Source: Vandiemenella viatica (Eukaryota > Arthropoda > Insecta > Orthoptera > Morabidae). Taken from it: a DNA stretch of 64,000 bases. A program made the position numbers and the translations under genes. Positions 41,301-52,639 of this stretch are shown in pieces (positions within the stretch are counted from its first letter, which is position 1; each line of letters opens with the position of its first letter). The DNA is taken from NCBI GenBank assembly GCA_031002005.1, contig JARYHS010011408.1, forward strand, positions 224,543,473 through 224,607,472, given 5' to 3'. The notes below the pieces were generated by a model. That model ran no database searches. It was not told the origin of the DNA and saw only the letters and a list, made by a program, of their open reading frames with translations.

Positions 41301-43890
41301 GTGCGGCCATCTTTAAATGCTCTAACCCACTTTCTCACCATTCCATCACTCATAATGTTTTGTCCATAAACTGCACATATCTCATTATGAATATCAATCA
41401 GTTTTAGACCTTTAGCACAAAGAAATCTTATAACTGCCCGTACTTCACAGTCGGCAGGACTCACGATTATCGGAGGCATCTTAAACACTCCGTGAACAAC
41501 GTAATCAAGGAAGAATTAGACTGTAATGGTGTCAGTGCGTAGGCAAGAAATACGGTAATTACTTAAAAAATAAGCCTCATATATAGATGATATATTTACG
41601 TTCTGGACCCACAGGAAGAATCACCTCCTTGATATCCTCAATTCTCTTAACAATACTTGTTCCATCGATTTCAGCTGCACTCTTCCTACCCACAGGTTGC
41701 CTTTCTTGGTGTGGATATGTCTCTACAAGGCGCCCTCCACTGCTCTGTGCACATCAAGCCAAAAAAATTAATAATCTACACTTCAATACTTGCCATCTCT
41801 TCCACGTCACATGTTTCCTACTATATAGGCTTACAATCAGTTGAAGAGTGCATCTGTTTCACGCACTCCCTAAAGCTAACTGCAACTCCATATTCATCAC
41901 CCAGATGTTTCACCTTGGGCTTGAGTTTTTATGTTCCTTACCTGATATGTGCCTCCTTCTTCCCAGAATCCTACCCACTGCCCCATGAATGTGCTTCAGC
42001 AGACCACCAAATCTCAAGGACATTTTGATTCATAAATACTCACCTTCCGATTGTCCTGACTACCACACGGATTTTTTCCCATGCAACAGACCTTGCCACA
42101 AACTAACAACCACCGCCTTTTCCAATCCTATCACAGGGGAAACTTTACCTATTACTGGACATGCCACTTGCACAACTACACACCTCAGTTACCAACTTAC
42201 CTGCCTTCACTTCACCTCATCATTTACAATCACAGCTGAACGGACTGTGCAGTGGCAGCCCATGCCAGTTCACACAACTCTCGATCTCAGCATCTGTTTT
42301 ACAGTGTGAAGTGTCAAAGTTTTGCCTGAAATTTCTACCCTTTCAGAAATCCATATGTGGGAAATAGCATACAAGCATATCCTTGACACCAATCATCTTC
42401 CTGGGATCAATCTCCATTAAGACCCCAGCAGTAAACCTATAAATTGCTCAAGCTCTAATAAGACCCCACCAGTAGACCTATAACATTTTATTTTAGTTTG
42501 ACTTGCTGTTATAATTTCCTGCAATTTTTGTTGGTTACCTTCCTTCCCCCCCCCCCCCCCCCACCTCCCAATTGCCTCCTTATTTATGTCTGCTTTCAGT
42601 CATGTGATAGATCTCAATGTTTGCACATCTGTCTGCTTACCATACATCTTACCTCTAATATAACCTTTCTCACCAAAATCTTATGAAGTATGTTCGTATT
42701 TTAGTGTTAGTCACAGGTCTCTTGCCTTTATCTGTAGTGAATAATGGGTTTACTTCCCTATCCTTCCTTATAGTCATTACCTAACAGCATTTTCACTGTC
42801 ACTATTATCAAATTATATTAATATTCAATCAGGTAATGTTAGTTCTACCTTTCCTCTGTCATAGTTTATAGGATTTTTGTATATTCAAAATGCTTTAAAT
42901 CCCTTAAAAATAATGCTCAATCAGTTAAAATATTAAAGTTTTGACAGTTTAGAAAACTATTGCCACAAAGTATTACTTTGCTGCTTTGCTGTTTTCAATA
43001 CATATAATATGTGCCAGTAATGTTATGTAGGGTTAGTTCCATATGGGTGAAATAGTGGATACAATTTAAAGTATTCATTGGAGATAATTTCCATAAATGT
43101 CTGGTCTCAATTCACTAATCTACACATTAATTGTATGGCAAAAATTTTAAAAAAATTCTGTAAATGTTTATGCTGTTGTAAGCATTCTGAAAATGTAATT
43201 AATATCAATGATATTTATCACCAGTATAAGCTTAGTAGGTTAATTAGTTGCAGACAAGTGGCTAATCCGACTTTCTGTTTCAAAGTTGTCAACGGGCTGG
43301 TTGACTCACGAGAAATCTTAATTGACTTTGCCTTTATATGCTCAAAGTCTGTGCTAAGAACTAGAAGGCTGCTCTCAGTTGAAAGAACAAACAAACAAAA
43401 TTCTATGATGGACCTAGAAATAGAATTGCCAGGTTGGTGAAACAGTATTCAGCAGATATCAACTTTTTTGGAGGATCTCTTTCATCTTTCTCAACAATTG
43501 TTAGAAAACTACTGCTGACTAATTAAGTTTACATGTCAGTAACAATAGAGTGAAAGAACTGCCACCAGGTGATTTTTATGTGAAAATGTAAATTATTCCC
43601 AACACCCACCAAAGTTGAAAAAAAAGGATGGCAGCAGTAACACAAAATAACATACAAACACACAAAAAAAACGCAATATTCAATTTGTCAAGTAGAAAGA
43701 AACATATGGCTGAGCTTGTCCAAGCCTAGCAGTGAACACAGCCACACGCAGAATGAACTTGACCATTGGAGGTGGTGGGGAAGGGGGAAGGGGGAAGAAG
43801 CAATGATAATATAATCGCATTGCAACACGAGAAAGAAAGATGAGACATTCAATAGGAGAAATAATGATCAATAATAAATGTTGAAACAAG

Positions 43891-43928
<38 letters not shown>

Positions 43929-46900
43929 CATTGGGATAGGAGAAAAACCACCGCTTACCAAAGATGAGGGCTCCAGCGGCGTCAAAACACGAAAAAACAC
44001 ACAAACACAAACATAATACAAATTTTCGAGCTTAGCTCTTCATCAGGTTGTAGGATGAGGTGGCTGCCCCGCGGAAGCTAGCAACCAACTGAGGAGACCA
44101 CACGGGGTGCACATGGTCGGCTAGTCGGGGTGGAGAGGGAGGGGGGAGAAACAACATGGCGGGGGTGGGGGTGGAAGGACCTAAGCCCGAAAATGATAAT
44201 TAGACTGCACAGTGGAAACGCGGTTGCGGTCATAAGGTCACTGGCATAAAACAAACCAAGGAAACCCGGGGGGGGGGGGGGGGGGGTGGAATCTACTGAA
44301 AACGATCTATAAGTGCCCCCATAAAAAATTGCTTGTGGAATAAATTTGAAAATTGAATGGCCACCGTCAGACGGTGTTCACACAGAACCCAAAGCACCCA
44401 GTTGCTGCCCATGCCATAACCCACGACTTGAATAATTTCAACTCTTGTTACACAGTCCGTGCTATCAGAGTTCTCCCTAATAGCAGCAGTTTCTCTGAAC
44501 TCAGAAGGTGGGAACTTGCCTACCAGTACAAACTTGGCACAAGGCAACCACCCTGGTCTCAACTTAAGATAATACCCGGTCATTTTTTTTTTTTTTTTTA
44601 ATCCCTCTCCTTTTCACTACTTATATTGAACCACCACTAACCTGAGGTGATGTTTACTTCATAAATATTATTATTATTATATATATTTGTATAATATATT
44701 AATTTTTTTCAATATATATTATATTTTGATCTTCCCACCAACCAGAAATTAGTTTGGATATTAATTTTTGCTCGGGTATGAGCTCTGACTCACTGCCCCT
44801 CTACTTTTCCTATGTTTGAATTTACCCCCACCATTTTCTCGACCGGCGGTCTTTCCGTGAGGCAGTCTCCAGGTGCACCCACCTCTAATAATGTTCTCTT
44901 GTTGAAGAAGGGTTTTTCCCGAAAATTTCTTTATTATTTGTGTTTGTGTCTTTTCTGTGTGTTCGCGCCCCACATCCATCATCTAAAGGTAAGTGGTGGC
45001 TCATTTCCCTATCCTAATTTGATACCTATATATATATATTTTCAGCGCCTTTTCTTTTTTTCTTAATAACCTATATATATATATATATATATATAGATGA
45101 TGGATGTGAGGCGCGAACACACAGAAAAGACATAAACACAAATAATGAAGTAACATATCTGTATATATATATATATATATATATATTTTGCTGCCGTCAG
45201 TCTTTCGACTGGTTTGATGCAATCTTCCATATATAAAGGTGCTAAGTAGCAAAAAGGAATTAAATTAGGATAGGGAAATGAGCCACCACTTACCTTTAGA
45301 TGATGGATGTGGGGCACAAACACACAGAAAAGACAAAAATACAACCGATAAAGAAATTTTCAGGACGATCCCTTTGTCTCCTGTTGACAAAGGGCTTGTC
45401 CCGAATATTTAGTATGACTGGTATTGTGAATTGCAGGGTGATTACATGCCAGATTAATCAATGTTTCTTATTCCATAGTTGAAATTGTTTTTACAGTAAA
45501 GCAAGATTATAAATAACGCAAGAAGTGTTATGGCAAAAACCAGCACTGGTGAGCTGTGTGGCACCAGTTCTGTGTCGTGATCACAACGTGGCGCAGTCCA
45601 CGTGGGGCACAGTACTGTACTGCCCTGCTCTGTGTCTCTCTGTTCCGCCCCAAAAGGTAGAGACACAGAAACTGTGCTGCGTCCGCCTGTGTCAACTGCG
45701 CGTCAATGTGCGCCCGGCCTTATAGGTCTATTTGTATAAAATAATAAATAATAATAACAGACCTTGTTTCAAAATTTATTTTCAATTTTTTTTTATCATT
45801 ATTATTATTATTTCTCCTTTTGAAAGTCTCATCTTTCTTTCTTGTGAGTAATACTTGTGATTATATTATTGTCAAGTTCATTCTGCATGTGGCTGTGTTG
45901 ACCGTGAGGCTTACGTGAGCTCAGCCACAAGTTTCTTTCTACTTCACAAAGGGTTAACCTCAAAATATTTTGTTTTTCTGTTTGTATATTATTTCATGTT
46001 GTTGCTGCCCTCCTCCCTTCAACTTTGGTGAGTATTGGGTATAGTTTATCTTTCCTTTCCACATAAGTTTATATAATTATTTTCTCATGTCTAATATAGT
46101 GCAATAGCTTTGTTATTTCACTTAAGCAATTATCCTAGGCTTCTCCTTAAAGTTATTTGTATAATATTTATGTACAATGCCAATTCATGTAAAATAAATA
46201 AATAAATGCTGCTAATTGTAACTGATAAAATTTTCAGAGTAATTGCTTTAAATTGTATGCCACTATAAACAGGAATTTTAGATTAGGATAGGGAAATTAA
46301 CCACCATTTACCTTAGATGATGGTTGTGAGGCACAAGCACATAAAACAGACAAACACAAATGACAGATATTTTCAAGTCTTAGTTGTATATCAACAACAG
46401 AACAATGTGGAGGGTGGGTACTGTAGAAGACTGAGTTTACTGTCAACATATATATAGTTTCTCAAACAATTAAACTAACCAGACATAAAAACAGTATGTG
46501 CTTTGCTAAATCAGTATAGCAGAAAGTTTTGAACATTATTCATTTGCATCTACCTTTAACTGAGAGTTTGGCAGTTGTCTCTGCTGTTCCAGCACTATTT
46601 GTTGCTCTGCAAGTGAATTTTGCAGAGTCTTCTGCAAATGTTTCTTCAATGGTAAGCGAACAAGTTCCATCCTTGAATGAAGTTTGATAATCAGGATTGT
46701 TTTGGATTGATATTCCATCTTTATACCAAACTACCTCAGGTGTAGGGGATCCTGTCACACTGAGAACAATATTTAAATGTTTAACATTTAAACCAAGATA
46801 TGTAACAAAAAAGTTAAAAGTTATTTTGCTGAAAAAATTGCTTAAAACCAACTTTCTGAATGCAGTCAGTGTTGGGTTTCTCTTTTCCTTACAAGGAAAG

Positions 46901-49900
46901 AAATCAATCTTGTTAAAAAAATCTGAACTCTTTTTTTAAGTTTTACTAGAAATTCCATAAAGCTAAGAAACTATGGACTACTATATTTTTAATATTTATA
47001 TTAAAACATTCTTATGAATTATTTAAAAATATGTTAAAAAACAACACAGCACATACTGAAAATGCTTCTTTAAGAATTTTTCAGTTACTGATAAGTTAAC
47101 AAATTGAGGTACAGTAGAAGATGTATTTACCAGCAATGAAATGTGAACTTTTCCCCTTCTTGTATAATGGCATCATTTAAAGGCAAGGAAAACACAGGGG
47201 CAGTAGCCTTAGGTTGAGCAGACACAATCTTTGCCTTTTTGATCGGTGGACTGGGAGATTTTTCCGGTCTCTCATGCTGTTTGATCTCTGGCATTGCCAC
47301 CTGCATCTCCACATCAACCTGCAAGTTGTTACAGGATGATTCATCTGCTCTTCTTGGCACACATTAAAGTTCACACAAACAGAAGCAGTTATTCGTGGTA
47401 TGGTGTGTAATGTGTGTGTGTGTGTGTTGTTTTTTTTGCCCTAAAGAAACCTTGTGAAGCTGTTACTCTATATATGAATTCCTGTTTCTTTATTGTTATA
47501 TGTTAAAATTTCATTATATTTAAACTATGTGAAAGAACTATTTTTTTACTAGGTAAAAAAGATATTTGAAGGACCGTTTATGTATCTAAGTATATTAAAA
47601 GCAAATTTGCATGAACTGAATTGGAAAGTCATTACCTAAATTAAATCATTACCTTTGTTTTTCCAAATATGTCAGAAAATATATGAGCTTTTCTTCAGAA
47701 ATACAATGCGATGACTATATTGAAGATAATATTACTACAGATATCTTAAAGATAGCCGGATGTGACATTGTACCTTATCTTGAAATATTATTTAAATTGA
47801 GTCTGGATACTTGCTGCTTACCACAGGACTGGAAAAGTTCAATAGTAGTACCGGTACATAAAGGAGGGGTGAGAAGTAGAGTTGAGAAATACAGGCCAAT
47901 CAGTTTGACATCAGTGGTAGGTAAATTAATGAAAAGATTGATATGCAACCACATCAGAAATATATGTGAGGAACGTAATTGGTTTTCAAGCAGGCAACAT
48001 GGTTTCAGGCAAGGATATTCATGCGAATCTCAGTTGGTGGGATATATGCAAAATATTTCAGATGAAATGGACAAGGGAGGCCAAATTGATAGAGTAGCAC
48101 TAGATCTGTCAAAGGCGTTTGACAGAGTAAGCCATAAAATGGTAGTAAATAAGGTAAAAACCATTGGAGTGGATGAGAAAGTGATTTGCTGGGTAGAAAA
48201 ATTTTTAAAAGGTAGAAAACAGAAAATTAGGGTAGGAAATGTAGTATCAAAAGAAGTAGAAGTAAAAATGGGTGTGCCACAGGGTAGTGTATTGGGACCA
48301 TTGCTATTCATTATTCTAATGAAAAACTGTGTTGATTGTTTACTATCTGAAATTAGATTGTTTGCAGATGACATAATGCTGTATAAAAGAATCAAAACGA
48401 TAGAGGATTGTTAACAGTTGCAGCGTGATCTGGACAGGATATCTAGTTGGACTGGTAAACATGGGATGAAGATAAATGCAAAGAAGAAGCTTATTAGATA
48501 CACAAATAAAAAACAAAAGGTTAATTATGAATATAAGGTGGGGAAAGAATTGCTTGCTGAAGACTTGAAATGTAAATATCTTGGCATTACTTTTGATAAC
48601 AAGCTTAACTGGGCTGTACACATTGGACAGGTGGTAGGAAAAGGTTTCAAAGTTCAGCACTTGTTGGAGAGAGTGATGAGAGGATGTACGGGAGTAGTAA
48701 AGGAATTGGGTTACAAAACTTTGGTGAGACCATTGCTCTAATATGGTAGTGTAGTATGGGACCCTCATTTTACGTATCAAATATAGGAGTTGGAGAGGGT
48801 GCAAAGAAGGGCTGCTAGATTTGTTTCTGGAAATTATCGCAGAATGCAATCAGTGACGGATATGATAAAGGAGCTGAAATGGGATTCATTGCAAGACAGG
48901 AGGAGGATGAGGAGGGTCATGGGAGTGTACAGGGCATATACTGGCGATGGGGCATGGAAAGATATTGCAATAGGTATGAAAAGTAGTGCATGGAGGGGAA
49001 AAGATGACCATGCCCACAAGCTGGCACTCGATTTCAGGCACAAGGGTGTGGGAATATTCTCTTTTTTAGGTAAGGGTGTCAGGGATTGGAATGAGTTACC
49101 AAGAGAAATGATGGTAATTTACCAAAAACTTTGAAAGAATTTAAAGATAAATTTTGTAGAGGGCAAATGTAGGTGGGTGCAGGATAGGGGGAAGATGGGT
49201 GTGTAGGGAAATTGCCACCGGAGCCTGTGCTCCATTGCAATTAAATTAAATTAAATAATCTTTTCTAACACATTTTCTGTATTCTCTGTTTATTATATGA
49301 TTAGAATTTTGGGATTTTTATACATATATCCATTGATATTCAATGTTAAATTTTCCCAGCTAAAGCTCAAGCACTTATGATGCCAAAATTCTCTCTTCCC
49401 CTCATCCATATCCCATTCTCTCTTCCCCTCATCCATATCCCATTGTTGTGTTATAAGAAATCAACTATCCAAAATTCAGATTTTTTATCTAATTTTCAAG
49501 TAGTTTAATTCTTACGATATTAGAGTTTTGTTAAAATGTATATATCAACAGAAAGTGGATGGCAGCATAAAATAGAATGAAGTAAATGCTACTCAAACCT
49601 GTTACAACAGTTGGGATCTATTGAGATATGGAAACAGTCTCAGTATGATGGAGATGGATCTAGTAAGGCAATTGTATCAATATTCAGTTAGTTTTTGCTA
49701 CAATGAGCCCATAAGACAAATACTCATGCTTGGTCTTTGCCATACTTTGAATGTGAAGCCCTGTAACCACTGTATATATCGATGTATGCCAATAGGTCAC
49801 AGTGTATCCAAATAAATGTATAAACATGTAATCACCTGCCAAATGTTGTTGTAGTGTTCTATGACGATTATTCAGTTTAGAACCAACAATCGTCTTGTAG

Positions 49901-52584
49901 GCTCAACCATTACCCATGGCTCCAGAAAAATCTTACTCCATCTGGCATCACTGATTGGTGCAAAAAGGGTTGCTACAGTGGTCTGACTCTCCACTCAAAC
50001 ACTACAGTTCTTTATGATGTGTGGATTACAGTCACCCCCATTGCCTTAGTCTCCATTTCCATATTCTTATTCAACTTCACTTAATTTAGCAATTTAAAAC
50101 TATGCTCTTCCCAAAACAAAGTTCACGGCAAGTTTCGTATGTGCTCTTCCTAATCAAGAGATCCAACTCTTATTTTTTGTGTACCTGTTAGTTTTCAATC
50201 CTCTACATTAAGTGATGGTTGTTTTTTTTTTTTTTTTTGCTGCATTTGTTTATTATTGCTATTAGCAAACAGCATTTTCACTGAGAAACAAGACCAATGT
50301 GAGTTCAAATCAATCATTTCCAACATATTGACCATCCTAAATAAATCTATTAGCTTATTTTCCATAACTGTGTATGTGAACAACGAAAAGATCTGTATCA
50401 GGACCATATGCTTCCCAGATGGACTATTAAAACAATATTAGCATAAAATGTAATTGTTTCTGCACACAGATCATCATTGATTTTAAATGTTTATACATGT
50501 TGGTTTCCAGTAATAGAGAGGACAAAGAATTTTAAACCAGAGCATAACATTCTTAAGTTACTATTTCATTTACATCAGATTAATTGTGAACTTCTATTGT
50601 ACTCACTTTGTGTACTTTGACTGATGTTTCCTTGAGGACTTTTGCAGCAACTTCTGCGGCCCTTCTAGCCTCCTCTGCTGCAGCAGCTGCTGCTTGAGCA
50701 GCAGCAGCCTCTGCACGAGCTGCTGCCAGGCTTGCCTCTACAACCTGCTGCTCCTAAGAGGACACATTTCAGTTATTACAAATCTTTATCACACTGCAAA
50801 TACTTATTGAGTTGTTCCAATTTCATTTATGTATATAATTGATTATGACTATTTCACTGCAATTAATTTTCCTCATTTATTTTTGAGCAGTATAACACTC
50901 TTGGTTTCATTCAGTGTTTAGGCTCCATTAAGGCTTATGTCTACAGTAAAAGCAAGAAAAGAATTCAAAATTAAACAAACAAAAAAACTACTTTAAGAAA
51001 CTCGGCCATAAAATGGATGGTGTGTTGAAGCACTTAATCAATAATGTTGTCTCGAAAATAGAAGCTGCAGAATTTGTAATAGATATAAATATTCTATGAG
51101 TGGTAGTTCTGAATAGAGGCTACAGGCCTCTGAGTGTAAACTCAAAAAATATCCCAACAGAGAAGGTAAAAATTAGGTGAAAGCCAACGATAAAGTTATA
51201 GGAATTTGGAAATCCTGTGAAAAGGAAATCATTCTTGAATAGTAGAAAAAGAAAGTGAACTGGATGGGAGTCAAAGACCAGATGGCTAGTCACTACACAC
51301 AGGATGTAAGATGTGAATGTAGGAAACTTCAGAAAATGTTATACAATTTACCCAAAAAAGTGAAGAAATTAAAGAACTACACACGGGCTGTAAGTTGTGA
51401 GTGTGGGAAACTTCGGAAAATGTTACACAATTTGCCCAAAACAGTGAAGAAATTAAATATAAAATTCATAAAATGTGAAAGTGTGTCTATGAGGATGTGC
51501 TTGTGGGAGTGGGGGTGTCTGTAGGAAGATTGCCATCTGAAGCCTTGAATGCTCTATCAAATTAAATTTAATCAAAATTAAATTAAAGGTTGGGGGAGAG
51601 GATTTTAAAATAGGAACAACATTAGGGAAGAGGCAAGGTAAAAAATACATGCATCGAAAAAAAATTATAAGTTCTCATACAATTTTTAAAATATAAATGG
51701 TTCAAATTGAAATTAAAGATATAATTAAAATACAAAAATTGAAAGATAAACAATAACAATAGAAAGAATTGATTCCTGCATGTGACAAAAGAAGGAAGTG
51801 TGAAAGTAGTGATAAACAGGAGTGAGGGAAAAGGGAAGATGAGGGAGGACAAGGAAAGAAAGAGTTCAGTCTCAGATTTAGACCTGGTGGGTATTGTCTA
51901 TTACCCAGTATGTACTGGTATGCTAGCTCCTACTGCCTGCTACTGACAAGGAGGATTTGAATAGGCACAAACTGTGCAACAAGAATTTGAGTTGTTACTG
52001 CTGTGTGTTTTGCATGTGCCACAGCAGGGCAGGACTGAAGGGAATAGTAGACTCGTTGGGGGGATGTGGTTGATGAATTTAAGTTAGTTTGTGATTATCT
52101 CTGTGTCTGTTCTGGGATTTTCAACTAATCATTAATGATTGGTTTTTCAATAAAGCAGGATATTCAGGATTTCGAATTTATACATTTTGCCTCTGACCAT
52201 TCATCCAGACAGATGGCTGATTGGTAGGAACATCAACGTATGAAGTTGAATATTTGTAACATATACTGGAAAATGTCACGAGAACTTCACAAGTTGTGTG
52301 ATCAATAAGAAAGGTTTTTGCAGAGATGGAAATGGTGAAGGTGCTAGTGGATGAATGCTACTACAAGTCTTTCAGAGGGATCTGTTGCAAGGGGAGGGCC
52401 CGTGGAACCGTAAAGACTGAAACTTATGGGCCAGAAGTTGCCTCAGGTTAGAGAGTCTGCTGAAGCAAGCTCTGGTGGAGGGTGTAGTGAGACTGAATTT
52501 AACCATTTAATATTAGTTAATCGTTTATTTATTTAAATTGTGAAGTTGAAGAAAATAAAGTTCCACAACGAAAGGTCTAGCTTG

Positions 52585-52639
<55 letters not shown>

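Larger units (their letters stand above)
38944..42812. mobile_element. Large inverted-arm element with nested mariner and SINE
   Basis: The left end (near 38953, GACAGTAAACCCATCACTAC) and right end (near 42720-42765, inverse) are related inverted repeats. Inner arms 39080-39640 and 42080-42420 are also inverted copies of each other. TTATATTAATGTTCAAT at 38927-38943 recurs with one mismatch at 42813-42829, a 17-bp target duplication. About 40 bp of extension lie between the right arm and the duplication. It carries the SINE at 39661-39964 and the mariner at 40310-41579. It has no RT of its own. Confidence 0.6.
43590..46072. mobile_element. Inverted-arm element (CACCAAAGTTGAA type) hosting a second one
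   Basis: The left arm 43595-43775 (ACACCCACCAAAGTTGAA to GAATGAACTTGACCATTGG) is the inverse of the right arm at about 45870-46050 (AAGTTCATTCTGCATGTG to TTCAACTTTGGTGAGTATTG). The arms share AGTAGAAAGAAAC and GCCACA blocks. The interior is filled by the 43925-45020 element and its fragments. No protein-coding capacity is seen. Confidence 0.6.

Noticed and set aside
44000..44060. A complete hammerhead ribozyme
   Set aside because: The core is present, but a third helix and cleavage dinucleotide were not found; kept only as hammerhead-like.
44761..45344. Several frames rich in IYIYIY
   Set aside because: Translations of TA microsatellites and repeat arms.
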